Assembly (NCBI GenBank): GCA_027345405.1
Contig: DAHWID010000006.1
Location: 1-33,735, forward strand
Length of the DNA: 33,735 nucleotides
Origin: Candidatus Saccharimonadota bacterium
GTDB lineage: Bacteria; Patescibacteriota; Saccharimonadia; Saccharimonadales; UBA4665
Reading direction: 5' to 3'
Both the position numbers and the translations under genes were made by a program. The notes below the pieces were generated by a model. That model was not told the origin of the DNA, searched no databases, and saw only the letters and a list, made by a program, of their open reading frames with translations. The stretch's first letter is position 1. The number at the start of each line of letters is the position of its first letter. Below, in pieces: positions 26,172 to 33,735 of the stretch.

Positions 26172-27239
26172 CTACTGTTCAACCATATAGTTAATCTGAT
26201 AACCGCCCGGACTCAGGCCGCTGGCACTATTAATGGTGAAGCTACCAGTGCCCGTGCTGCCAACAAAAAAAGGCGCATAGCTGCCGAGAGGAGTAATTAC
26301 GACCACGGGTGGCGAAGAGTAGGGTGAATGGAAAACTACATATGCGGCTATGCCACCTTGGGGCGGTGCCCCAGCGCCTACTCCTAAAGCTATCGTTCCG
26401 GCGATATCGTTTCCCGATAAACTGACCGAACCATAGCTTCCGAGCGCCGCTCCCCGGCTGACAGAAGGAGATGCGCCAGCTGTTATAATGTGAGACTCAA
26501 CTTCAATTGAACCTGAAGCCACAATGTTACCGACAGCAATGTTGCTAGCGCTAAGTTCGCCACCTACCGAGAGGTTGCTCGATATAGCGGCGCTAGCATT
26601 GACGCTTAATAGGCCGGCAATTGTCACGGCATTTTGAAAAGTAGCGGTCCCACCAACCTCAAAATTACTCTTAACTCCCAGGGTTGAGGCAGTGGCGGCG
26701 CCGTTGATATTAATTGAATTAACACTTGAGTTGCCGGCTTGAAGCTGGCTGAAGTTAGCGTTGGTAGCGTTTAGGGTAGAGTTAAGATGCAGTTGGCCGC
26801 CGATACTAACATTTCCAGCAACCGTTAACTGTGAATTGAACTGAGCCGTCGGATCAACAATCAACTTTTCGTTAGTATTGCCGATTGAGGTGTCGTTAAC
26901 ACCGAGCTTCGATAACGTGGATGGACTAATCGAAACTCCCTTGGAATCAATCGCCTTCTGATTGGTGCTTTCCTGATTAAGCAAATAACCCAAAACGGCG
27001 GCGTTTATCCCTAAAATTATGATCACGACTCCCAGCCCGATAAACATAGCCTTATGGCTCGGACGAAAAGTTAGCAGCCGCTTTTTAACTTCGGATTCAC
27101 TAATCGGTTTACGGGTGATACGCTCGTCTTTAGCTACGACCTTAACTTTCTCACCGTCTTCTTCTCGCGGCTTGAGTGCTTCACCGTCAGTTGAGATGTC
27201 CTGCGGCTTGTTTTGGTCCCTTATGGGGTTGTTCGCCAC
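26172..27239 (-). CDS. Membrane-anchored beta-repeat surface protein
   Basis: A 355-residue protein starting at GTG 27239. Order: a charged, Glu/Lys-rich cytoplasmic region (1-62), one TM helix (about 64-87), then an extracellular region of repeated short strands with the pattern 'NxSxxGxLxxxx' (about 125-245; for example LTVAGNVSIGGQLHLNST) typical of phage-fibre or bactofilin-like beta-solenoids. The C-terminal domain (about 265-355) has an AYVVFHSPYSSPPVVVITPL segment reminiscent of receptor-binding heads (H-type-lectin-like), which is a tentative comparison. It converges on the F1-like operon with a 6-nt gap and diverges from the 27292 gene over a shared promoter region. Likely a surface adhesin. 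Confidence 0.7.
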   Translation of the reverse strand: MANNPIRDQNKPQDISTDGEALKPREEDGEKVKVVAKDERITRKPISESEVKKRLLTFRPSHKAMFIGLGVVIIILGINAAVLGYLLNQESTNQKAIDSKGVSISPSTLSKLGVNDTSIGNTNEKLIVDPTAQFNSQLTVAGNVSIGGQLHLNSTLNATNANFSQLQAGNSSVNSININGAATASTLGVKSNFEVGGTATFQNAVTIAGLLSVNASAAISSNLSVGGELSASNIAVGNIVASGSIEVESHIITAGASPSVSRGAALGSYGSVSLSGNDIAGTIALGVGAGAPPQGGIAAYVVFHSPYSSPPVVVITPLGSYAPFFVGSTGTGSFTINSASGLSPGGYQINYMVEQ

Positions 27240-27277
27240 CTATTTTGTCCCTTTTTCTGTTAGACTTAATCTAGCTA

Positions 27278-27283
27278 TATAAT
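27278..27283 (+). promoter_or_regulatory. -10 of the 27292 gene, leaderless, in a divergent promoter region
   Basis: TATAAT ends 8 nt before ATG 27292 and no SD is present. On the minus strand the same AT-rich stretch also supplies -10-like hexamers for the gene starting at 27239, so the 52-nt gap is a compact divergent promoter. Confidence 0.55.
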
Positions 27284-27291
27284 ATAAAAAC

Positions 27292-28032
27292 ATGACCGTT
27301 TTGGGAAGGCGACAGCAGCTAGCAATTTATTTTGGGTTTACTTTAGCCTGGGCGTTAATGACATTTGGCTTTGTATCAAGTTATGCCAGCTCATCGCCGC
27401 ATTATCAGTTAATCGAAACTTCACTCGGTGGAACCGGATTGGTTAATAGTGCATCGACTAATTATCAAGCTCAGCAATCTGGTGCTGTCATTGGCGTTGG
27501 CACTTCAACCGGTACTAGTTATCAAGTTGAGGCTGGACACCTAACGACCGGAGCTCCAGCCTTATCTTTCGGTATAATTGGCGCCAGTCCCAGCTTCGGC
27601 ACCTTTTCTCCGACCGCTACGGCTACGGCGACCTCGCAGTTTGAGGTAATTGACTATACTAGCTATGGCTATGCGGTGTTGATTTATGGCAATCCTCCAA
27701 GTAACGGTGAGGGAACAACAATTACACCATTGTCGTCCAACGCTTCGCCGCAGACCGGAGTTGATCAGTTTGGTATGAACCTTGTTGCCAATAGTGTACC
27801 AACCGCCTTTGGGGCAAATCCTAACTACGGTCAATTCGGCTTCGGTACGGTTGAGCCTAACTATGATACAGCCAATAGTTTTCGCTTTGATAGCGGTGAT
27901 GAGATCGCCTATTCGAGTAAAAGTTCCGGTGAAACGGTTTATACCATTAGCTATATTGTTAACGTGGCTAATCTGACACCTGGAGGGGTTTATGTTTCAA
28001 CCCAAAACCTGCTTTGTGTAGCAACTTACTAA
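27292..28032 (+). CDS. Secreted surface protein, paralog family member 1
   Basis: A 246-residue protein with a signal peptide or anchor (about residues 9-31, ending near SSYASS). The N-terminal half (ETSLGGTGLVNSASTNYQ then TGTSYQVEAGH) is unlike the next two genes. The C-terminal half is clearly related to them: a TSQF-type strand, YGYAVLIYG, the DQFGMNLVAN motif, ANSFRFDSGD, and a final YIVNVANLTPGGVY before a Cys near the C-terminus. This shared domain resembles the end of WxL-type domains (GTYTxTLT) but lacks the Trp-x-Leu. A -10 ends 8 nt before the ATG. Role is likely in the cell-surface layer. Confidence 0.7.
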   Translation: MTVLGRRQQLAIYFGFTLAWALMTFGFVSSYASSSPHYQLIETSLGGTGLVNSASTNYQAQQSGAVIGVGTSTGTSYQVEAGHLTTGAPALSFGIIGASPSFGTFSPTATATATSQFEVIDYTSYGYAVLIYGNPPSNGEGTTITPLSSNASPQTGVDQFGMNLVANSVPTAFGANPNYGQFGFGTVEPNYDTANSFRFDSGDEIAYSSKSSGETVYTISYIVNVANLTPGGVYVSTQNLLCVATY

Positions 28033-28048
28033 ATTAAGCATTAGTGGC

Positions 28049-28078
28049 TTGACAAAACTTTACTATTACTGATAGCAT
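28049..28078 (+). promoter_or_regulatory. Promoter upstream of the 28122 gene
   Basis: A perfect TTGACA at 28049-28054 is followed after 18 nt by TAGCAT (28073-28078). It would give a leader of about 35-40 nt that is A-rich with no SD. Confidence 0.5.
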
Positions 28079-28121
28079 ACTAGTTGTACAGTTAAAACAA
28101 AATCAAAAACAAAATAAAAAT

Positions 28122-29300
28122 ATGGTTATAAAGCTGAAGAGATTTGTATACCTGGCTGTTGCCGGGATGATGTTTGCCGCACTAGGAGCAGTTATACTAC
28201 CAAGCCGCTTGGTTGAAGCGGCGGAAATAACCAGCAGGAGTTTGACGCTTGAAACCGACTCTACCGCTACCACACCGGTAGGCGGTTCAACACCGAGCGG
28301 TACAGTCGATCATCTATTTGCGTTTACGTTACCAACCAGTACCGCCATCCAATCAATTGAGTTTCAATACTGCGCCAGCCTTACCTCAACCGATGTCTGC
28401 TCATCTAGCTTGCCGGCTGGGCTGACGACTACTTCAGCAACCCTCGGTACGACATCCTCGGCCTTAAGCGCATTTACGCTCAATAATTCTACTAACGGAA
28501 CACTGTATATAACCTCCTCTAGTGCTTATACACCAGCGGCCAATACGGCTTTAAGTGTTCAATTTGTCGGAATTGTCAACCCCAGTGCCACTAACACCAC
28601 CTTTTACGTGACAATCTCGACTTGGCAGCAAGCCACACCTGGGACGACTTTAGTTGATGAAGGTAATGTTGCCGCCTCAACCGCCAACCCGATCGATCTA
28701 AACGGAGTCATGCCTGAATCGCTGGTTTTTTGTACCGGGGCCACGGTTAGTGAAACTAGCGGTGTACCCAGTTGTTCCACCGCGACATCTGGTACTGTTA
28801 ATTTTCAAACGGTGTTCTCGCCAAACTACACATCAGTTGCTACCTCGCAAATGGCGGCTTCTACCAATGCTTTAAATGGTTATCAAATTACCGTACTCGG
28901 TCCAACTATGACGAGTGGAAGTAGTGCGATTACAGCAATTGGCGCAACGGCTGCGGCACCGGTTAACGGCCAAGACCAGTTTGGCATAAATCTAGTTGCC
29001 AACACCACCGCAACTAATCCGAATTGTGGAACATCACTTACTTGTGGCACAGCTATTACTCCGGCTTCCGACGGCACTAGTTACTTTGCGCTTCCGGCAA
29101 CGAATTATGCTACGGCCGATAAATATGCGTTTGCGGCTAATACCACAACGGTTGTAGCTACCAGTGGCTACCCAAGCGGCACGACGGTCGGAACAGACGC
29201 TCAGATATACACTGCCACATATGTCGTTAACGTCCAGGGTTTGACACCAGCCGGTACCTATACCACGACTCTTACCTATATCTGTACCCCGACGTTCTAA
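28122..29300 (+). CDS. Secreted surface protein, paralog family member 2
   Basis: A 392-residue exported protein with a signal peptide (about residues 8-34, ending at VEAAE). The mature part is Thr/Ser/Ala-rich and beta-like, with two domains: an N-terminal one with STAIQSIEFQYCASL and later GVMPESLVFCTG, with paired cysteines, and a C-terminal one ending in DAQIYTATYVVNV, GLTPAGTYTTTLTYICTPTF. The last part recalls the WxL domain end. It is about two-thirds identical by eye to the following gene over its full length. Cysteines in matching positions suggest disulfides, consistent with an extracellular location. WxL-type domains bind peptidoglycan non-covalently; the analogy is an inference. 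Confidence 0.75.
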   Translation: MVIKLKRFVYLAVAGMMFAALGAVILPSRLVEAAEITSRSLTLETDSTATTPVGGSTPSGTVDHLFAFTLPTSTAIQSIEFQYCASLTSTDVCSSSLPAGLTTTSATLGTTSSALSAFTLNNSTNGTLYITSSSAYTPAANTALSVQFVGIVNPSATNTTFYVTISTWQQATPGTTLVDEGNVAASTANPIDLNGVMPESLVFCTGATVSETSGVPSCSTATSGTVNFQTVFSPNYTSVATSQMAASTNALNGYQITVLGPTMTSGSSAITAIGATAAAPVNGQDQFGINLVANTTATNPNCGTSLTCGTAITPASDGTSYFALPATNYATADKYAFAANTTTVVATSGYPSGTTVGTDAQIYTATYVVNVQGLTPAGTYTTTLTYICTPTF

Positions 29301-29317
29301 AAAATACATAAGCGGTA

Positions 29318-29347
29318 TTTACATTATCTGCATGTACGTGTTAGTAT
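29318..29347 (+). promoter_or_regulatory. Promoter of the 29354 gene, leaderless
   Basis: TTTACA (29318-29323), 18-nt spacer, TAGTAT (29342-29347), 6 nt to ATG 29354. The start codon should coincide with the first base of the transcript. Confidence 0.5.
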
Positions 29348-29353
29348 CTGTTT

Positions 29354-30502
29354 ATGCAACCGAGGCGGATCCTTGGGAGGCTGTACCTGGCGGTAGTATT
29401 AGGATTTATAGCGGCAACGATCAGCCCACTTTTTATGCAACCGACAGCACTAGCGGCCCAGATAACAAACAGAAGCTTAACCCTTCAAACAGACTCCTCA
29501 GCGACAACACCAGTAGGAGGATCTGATCCTGGTGGAACAGTTGATCATTTGTTTCAATTCACCGTACCATCAGCTACAGCGATACAGTCAATCGAGTTTA
29601 CATATTGCTCCAGCTTGACCACGTCCGATGTGTGTTCAACTAGCGTACCAACTGGCCTTACAACTACCGCTGCTACGCTTGGAACTGATTCAAGCGCGTT
29701 AAGCGGTTTTACGCTTAATAATTCAACTAACGGCACTCCATATTTGACGTCCTCTAGCGCTTATACCCCGGCCGCAGATACGGCCTTAAGCGTACAGTTA
29801 GTCGGCGTGGTCAACCCGACGGCCGCCAATACAACTTTTTTTGTAACGATATCGACTTGGGAACAAGCTACACCCGGCACGACATTGGTTGATGAAGGTA
29901 ACGTTGCCGCGTCTACCGCTAACCCGATCGTATTAACCGGTGTAATGCCCGAATCGCTAATTTTTTGTACCGGTGCAACAATTAGCGAAACTAGCGGTAT
30001 TCCAAATTGTTCAACTGCTACGTCTGGGAACATTGCTTTTCCGATGCTATTTTCACCATCAGCCACAGCCTATACAACCTCACAAATGGCGGCTTCCACC
30101 AATGGTACATACGGCTATGTGATTACGATTACCGGTACGCCGCCGACCAACGGCTCTAACCAGGTTAGTCCGATTACTACGGCTACCACGTCTCAAATTG
30201 GTACGTCGCAATTCGGGCTGAATCTAGAAGTTAACACCACTCCGGCAGTGGGTACAGCAGTTACGCCAGCCTCGGATGGAGTTAACTATTTCGCCTATCC
30301 GGAGACCGGGTATAACACGGCTAATGATTTTCAATTTAACTCCGGTAATACGGTAGCCAACAGCGGATACTCAACCGGTACGCCGACGAAGCCTACTGAT
30401 GCGCAGATTTATACGGTATCATATATAGTTAACGTACCGGGTAATTTGCCTCCAGGGACGTACACATCGACGTTGACATATATCTGCACGCCGACCTTTT
30501 AA
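29354..30502 (+). CDS. Secreted surface protein, paralog family member 3 (tandem duplicate)
   Basis: A 382-residue exported protein with a signal peptide (about residues 11-35). It is colinear with the preceding gene: LTLQTDSSATTPVGGSDPGG, SATAIQSIEFTYCSSL, the STWEQATPGTTLVDEGNVA stretch, LTGVMPESLIFCTG, and the terminal YIVNVPGNLPPGTYTSTLTY. Differences are mainly in the C-terminal domain, where the insert with two Cys after NLVANT in the preceding protein is missing. Codon choice differs between the copies at many identical residues, so the duplication is not very recent. The gene lies 11 nt before the DUF916-like gene and is probably co-transcribed with it. Confidence 0.75.
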   Translation: MQPRRILGRLYLAVVLGFIAATISPLFMQPTALAAQITNRSLTLQTDSSATTPVGGSDPGGTVDHLFQFTVPSATAIQSIEFTYCSSLTTSDVCSTSVPTGLTTTAATLGTDSSALSGFTLNNSTNGTPYLTSSSAYTPAADTALSVQLVGVVNPTAANTTFFVTISTWEQATPGTTLVDEGNVAASTANPIVLTGVMPESLIFCTGATISETSGIPNCSTATSGNIAFPMLFSPSATAYTTSQMAASTNGTYGYVITITGTPPTNGSNQVSPITTATTSQIGTSQFGLNLEVNTTPAVGTAVTPASDGVNYFAYPETGYNTANDFQFNSGNTVANSGYSTGTPTKPTDAQIYTVSYIVNVPGNLPPGTYTSTLTYICTPTF

Positions 30503-30513
30503 ATACTTTGCCA

Positions 30514-31524
30514 ATGAATAAAATTAGAAATTTATTTGTTTTAGGTGTCAGCCTACTGTTAGTGCAGGTAATACTGCCGCAAGTGGCGTTTCGTGCTACG
30601 AACACGCCGATTTCACCCACCAATATCGGTCAGGCGCTTGAGATTGACCCACCCCTAATCGAGTTGAGCGGAAACCCCGGACAGACAATCACCGCCCAAA
30701 TCGAAATTAAAAACATTTCCAAAGGTTCCGTAATCGTCAGCAATCAGATCAATGATTTTACGGCTAAAGGTGAAACCGGAATACCGGACATCTTGATTAA
30801 CTCCAAAGTCAAAGACCCTTATTCCATTTTGGGGTATATTGCCCCGCTATCTGACTTTGCGCTTAAGTCTCAACAAACCAAGACCTTAAATATTAATATA
30901 AACATTCCAAGAGACGCCTCTCCGGGTGGACATTACGGAGTAATTCGTTTTACCGGGACCCCGGCCACTCTAACTGGCAGAAGCGGCGTGTCGTTATCCG
31001 CCAGCCTTGGCGCTTTGGTTTTACTGACTGTTAACGGGCACATCGTTGAAAAATTGCAAACCCATCAGTTTAGCGTCAGTTCGAATGGTGTAGGGAGCAG
31101 CGGTTTTTTCCAAAACGATCCGTTTGTGTTTACGGAAGTCTTTCAAAACGTCGGCAACGAACACGTTATACCTACAGGCATGCTGACTGTTAAAGATATG
31201 TTCGGTCATACGGTTTTGCAAATGTATATCAACAATACCCAGGGCAATGTTTTGCCAGGAACGATGCGCAAGTTTACTCAGGAGATTAGTAAGGTCAACG
31301 TTGGCAACAAACGCTTCTTTGGCCGTTATACTGCCACTTTTAGCGTTAAATACGGTTCTCCCGTGCAAACATTAAACGGCCGTTTAACATTTTTGGTCAT
31401 CCCCGTCGAGCTGATTATTATCTGGCTGGTTGTTTTGATCGCTGGCTTCTTCTTGATAAGATACGGGCTTAAGCGGTATAATCAACACATACTAGACAAA
31501 GCACAAAAATCCAAGAAAAAATAA
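30514..31524 (+). CDS. DUF916/WxL-interacting-like protein, C-terminally anchored
   Basis: A 336-residue protein with a signal peptide (about residues 6-28), two extracytoplasmic beta-sandwich domains (about 45-155 and 170-290), one C-terminal TM helix (about 296-318) and a basic cytoplasmic tail. The first domain begins with IDPPLIELSGNPGQTITAQIEI and contains the ASPGGHYGVIRF turn; the second has VFTEVFQNVGNEHVIPTG and LPGTMRKFT. This order (signal, DUF916-like domain, DUF3324-like domain, TM, Lys tail) is that of WxL-interacting proteins of Firmicutes. The assignment rests on architecture and pattern memory. TTG 30508 is an alternative start two codons upstream. It follows the paralog gene by 11 nt and precedes the PKD/Ig-like gene by 30 nt. 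Confidence 0.6.
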   Translation: MNKIRNLFVLGVSLLLVQVILPQVAFRATNTPISPTNIGQALEIDPPLIELSGNPGQTITAQIEIKNISKGSVIVSNQINDFTAKGETGIPDILINSKVKDPYSILGYIAPLSDFALKSQQTKTLNININIPRDASPGGHYGVIRFTGTPATLTGRSGVSLSASLGALVLLTVNGHIVEKLQTHQFSVSSNGVGSSGFFQNDPFVFTEVFQNVGNEHVIPTGMLTVKDMFGHTVLQMYINNTQGNVLPGTMRKFTQEISKVNVGNKRFFGRYTATFSVKYGSPVQTLNGRLTFLVIPVELIIIWLVVLIAGFFLIRYGLKRYNQHILDKAQKSKKK

Positions 31525-31554
31525 ACACCAAATTAAAAAATAAAAAAGTTTAAC

Positions 31555-32544
31555 ATGGCGGCATTTGTTAGCCTAAAAGGCCGCGGACATAGCGGAAGAC
31601 TGCGGCCGCATGAACATACCTCATACGGACCTTTAATGGCGCTGCTATTGATCGTTGGAGCGCTACTGGCCGGTTTTACGGTATCAGCTTATGCTGGAGC
31701 TAGTCCTTTGCCCCAGGCATCATCAGTCAGTTTAACCGGCGTTATGCCGGAAAATCCGCCAACGACCGCTGCAAGTATTACTTATCCGACAAACCAACAG
31801 GTTTTTCAAACTACTCCGGTTACGGTAAGCGGCACTTGCCCCAGTGGTACGATAGTTGAGATCTTCAAAAATAATATTTTTGCCGGATCGACACCGTGCA
31901 ATAACAACTCTACCTTTAGCGTGCAAATTGATTTGCTATATGGAAGCAACACACTCACGGCCGTCGATTATGATGCCTTAAACCAAGCCGGACCAAGTTC
32001 AAAAGCGGTAAATGTAACCTATAACGTGCAGGTCCCGCCGGAATCCTCACTTTTAAACGTGAACTTCACCGCTACTCAGCTAATCCTGCAAACCAGCGCG
32101 GTTTATAGGGGAACATTTCCCAATCAGCAACTCAATGTCCCAATTGACATTTTAGGTGGAGTAGCTCCGTTTGCCGTGAACGTTAACTGGGGTGATAACT
32201 CTAACGAAGTGTTGCCGGCTAACATTAACACTACTGTTAACGCTTCTCATGTCTACACCAAAGCGGGAACTTATAAGATATCGATCCAGGCGAGCGATAG
32301 CGAGCAACACGTGGCTTTTCTAGACGTTGCCGCGATTGTTAATGGCCAACCTTCAATTGTTGGCGCTAATAGCACCTCCTCAACTAGCAAAACCAATAAG
32401 CTTCTAGTGCTGTGGCCTCTGTATGTCAGTGCGGTGACTATGGTTGTAAGCTTTTGGTTAGGTGAAAGACGCGAGAAGCACGTTCTTTCTGACGCGCTAA
32501 AACCTGCGCCATCCCTTGGCCCGCCCATCCACCAGTCACATTAG
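31555..32544 (+). CDS. Anchored surface protein with Ig-like and PKD-like domains
   Basis: A 329-residue protein. A basic cytoplasmic N-terminus (1-23) is followed by a TM helix (about 24-45), an Ig-like domain (about 68-165: ASITYPTNQQVFQTTPVTVSG with a Cys pair) and a PKD-like domain (about 195-265: APFAVNVNWGDNSNE, then HVYTKAGTYKISIQASDS, the classic W-G-D-x-S and H-x-Y-x-x-x-G-x-Y motifs). A second TM helix (about 285-302) and a charged tail close it, so both ends may be cytoplasmic. Near residue 59 it carries LTGVMPEN, echoing LTGVMPES in the upstream paralogs. Likely part of the same surface assembly. Confidence 0.75.
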   Translation: MAAFVSLKGRGHSGRLRPHEHTSYGPLMALLLIVGALLAGFTVSAYAGASPLPQASSVSLTGVMPENPPTTAASITYPTNQQVFQTTPVTVSGTCPSGTIVEIFKNNIFAGSTPCNNNSTFSVQIDLLYGSNTLTAVDYDALNQAGPSSKAVNVTYNVQVPPESSLLNVNFTATQLILQTSAVYRGTFPNQQLNVPIDILGGVAPFAVNVNWGDNSNEVLPANINTTVNASHVYTKAGTYKISIQASDSEQHVAFLDVAAIVNGQPSIVGANSTSSTSKTNKLLVLWPLYVSAVTMVVSFWLGERREKHVLSDALKPAPSLGPPIHQSH

Positions 32545-32552
32545 TTTTTAGA

Positions 32553-32580
32553 TTGAATTTTAGGATAAAACGCTTATAGT
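32553..32580 (+). promoter_or_regulatory. Promoter of the 32666 gene
   Basis: TTGAAT (32553-32558), 16-nt spacer, TATAGT (32575-32580). Predicted leader about 79 nt; no SD is evident before ATG 32666. Confidence 0.45.
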
Positions 32581-32665
32581 TAATACTGTTAAGTATATGG
32601 GTAGGGGAGATTTAGCCGACCATTTAAATTAAACGGCAATCATAAAGCTAAAACAGCTAATACAA

Positions 32666-33735
32666 ATGAGTTTTGGAAGGGCGAAAATACAAACGCTGGC
32701 ACTAAAAGGAGCCTTTTTAGGGGTATTGCTACTAGTGTTATTTGTTTTTGTCGGCCAGAGCCAAGCTGCCACCGGGATTAACCAGACAATTGAGTTTCAA
32801 GGGCGCCTGCTTAACGCTCAGGGTGCACTCGTTCCGGACGGTTATTACAATATAGAGTTTAAGATTTATGAAAACGGCGACGGACAAAGTGCTGGTGATA
32901 CGACCGGCTCTCCCGCTGGCACTTTACTGTGGACAGAGGACTACCTTAATTACAACAACCAAGGGGTTAAGGTGGTCAACGGTTTCTTTTCAGTAGATCT
33001 AGGATCGATTAACCCGTTTGGTACGAGTATCGATTGGAATCAGAGCGTACTGTGGTTGTCAATGAACGTCGCCGGCACCTCCACGACCTGTAGCACTTTT
33101 AGCACTTGTAGTCCTGACGGTGAAATGCTGCCGATGCAGCCACTGACTGCCAGCCCATATGCGCTTAACTCGGGACAGCTGGGAGGACTATCCAGTACGC
33201 AGTTTGTTCAATTAGGGCAGGGGGTGCAAACTGATGCTTCCACAAACCCAAGTATCTTTATAAACAAAACCGGCAGCGGCAATTTAGTTGAGCTGCAGGC
33301 TTCCGGTACCGATGCATTTGTTATCTCTAATTCCGGCGATGTCAGCTTCGGCAACAATAGCACTACTCACGCTATATCTGTAAATACGGCAGCTGCTTCA
33401 ACTGCCGGTGTTGCTCTAAGTATCACTGCCGGCGCGGCCGGCAGCGGAACGACAGCGTTAGCTGGCGGTAATTTAACCTTACAAGGAGGAGCCGGAGGCG
33501 GTACTGACGGTAATGGCGGCAGCGTGAACATTGACGCCGGGGCGCCTAACGGGACTGGTTCAGGCGGCAATATTGACATTGGGAGCCAATATGCCGCAAA
33601 CGTAATAATCGGAAACAACACACTTGCATCCTTAAGTTTTAATTCCCAGGGTATTGGCGAAACCATCAATGGAAGCTCAACCGCACCAAGCGCTCTATTC
33701 CAGACCACCACTAATTCAGGTAGCGCGCTAGAAGT
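32666..33735 (+). CDS. Large tail-fibre-like surface protein (partial, runs off right end)
   Basis: ATG 32666 opens a frame with no stop before the window ends, so at least 356 residues are encoded. It has a signal peptide (about residues 14-36), a domain beginning NQTIEFQGRLLNAQGALVPD with YYNIEFKIYENGD, typical of fibre-bearing surface proteins in CPR bacteria, and ending with LPMQPLTASPYALNSGQLGG. A run of short repeats follows (NLVELQASGTDAFVISNSGD, SFGNNSTT, then Gly/Ala-rich strands with GGAGGGTDGNGGSVNIDAG and GSGGNIDIGS). The pattern indicates a long beta-helical fibre. The C-terminal head lies outside the window. It begins 121 nt after the preceding gene with its own promoter. Confidence 0.75.
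   Translation, partial: MSFGRAKIQTLALKGAFLGVLLLVLFVFVGQSQAATGINQTIEFQGRLLNAQGALVPDGYYNIEFKIYENGDGQSAGDTTGSPAGTLLWTEDYLNYNNQGVKVVNGFFSVDLGSINPFGTSIDWNQSVLWLSMNVAGTSTTCSTFSTCSPDGEMLPMQPLTASPYALNSGQLGGLSSTQFVQLGQGVQTDASTNPSIFINKTGSGNLVELQASGTDAFVISNSGDVSFGNNSTTHAISVNTAAASTAGVALSITAGAAGSGTTALAGGNLTLQGGAGGGTDGNGGSVNIDAGAPNGTGSGGNIDIGSQYAANVIIGNNTLASLSFNSQGIGETINGSSTAPSALFQTTTNSGSALE

Noticed and set aside
27562-27834. 90-codon minus-strand frame inside the 27292 gene
   Set aside because: Arg/Gly-rich composition is what the opposite strand of a Thr/Ala/Pro-rich surface gene gives; no start signals.

Overview
The window reads as a chromosomal segment of a small-genome Candidate Phyla Radiation (Patescibacteria) organism, most likely Saccharibacteria-like; this placement is an inference from gene content and style. 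UGA acts as an ordinary stop (for example at the ends of the delta- and beta-like ATPase genes), which argues against the CPR lineages that recode UGA as glycine. The envelope genes (LytR-CpsA-Psr protein, pseudopilin, many single-anchor Ser/Thr-rich surface proteins) suggest a monoderm cell. Many first-in-operon genes have a -10 box ending only 6 to 10 nt before the ATG and no Shine-Dalgarno, so leaderless mRNAs look common. Others (144, 812, 8364, 10948, 11576, 18225, 21069) have clear ribosome binding sites.

Layout. 1-2215: the end of a membrane protein, a one-TM protein ending in Cys-Cys, a six-codon Cys-x-x-Cys micro-ORF and a mercuric-reductase-like MerA without the N-terminal metal-binding domain. 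2587-5085: an MgtA-like P-type ATPase. 5212-6981: an LCP-family cell-wall ligase. 7176-10733: acetate kinase plus phosphoketolase, a compact route from pentose or hexose phosphates to acetate and ATP. 10948-11872: a secreted helical protein and a pseudopilin. 12099-18154: a metal/ion homeostasis block (TauE/SafE permease, DUF1634 partner, VIT1/CCC1 transporter, NicO/UreH-like permease, Fur-family regulator) interrupted by a surface protein and an LPG-synthase-like membrane protein. 18225-19873: a baeRF-type release-factor-like protein and a convergent anchored protein. 19953-20122: tRNA-Cys and tRNA-Leu.

20216-26165 is the most unusual part. It is a seven-gene F1-type ATPase operon in the order c-like, b, delta, alpha, gamma, beta, epsilon, like a normal atp operon, but with no subunit a gene. 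In the atpE position is a 279-residue protein with an extracytoplasmic domain followed by a c-subunit-like hairpin. In that hairpin the ion-binding Glu/Asp is replaced by Val. Nucleotide-binding and arginine-finger residues are intact, so this looks like an ATP-driven motor uncoupled from proton flow and possibly connected to an extracellular module.

26172-33735 is a surface-protein region: a divergent anchored beta-repeat protein, three paralogous secreted proteins, a two-domain C-terminally anchored protein resembling DUF916/WxL-interacting proteins, a PKD/Ig-like anchored protein, and a tail-fibre-like protein that runs off the right end. The arrangement resembles the WxL/DUF916 surface clusters of Firmicutes, without a WxL motif.
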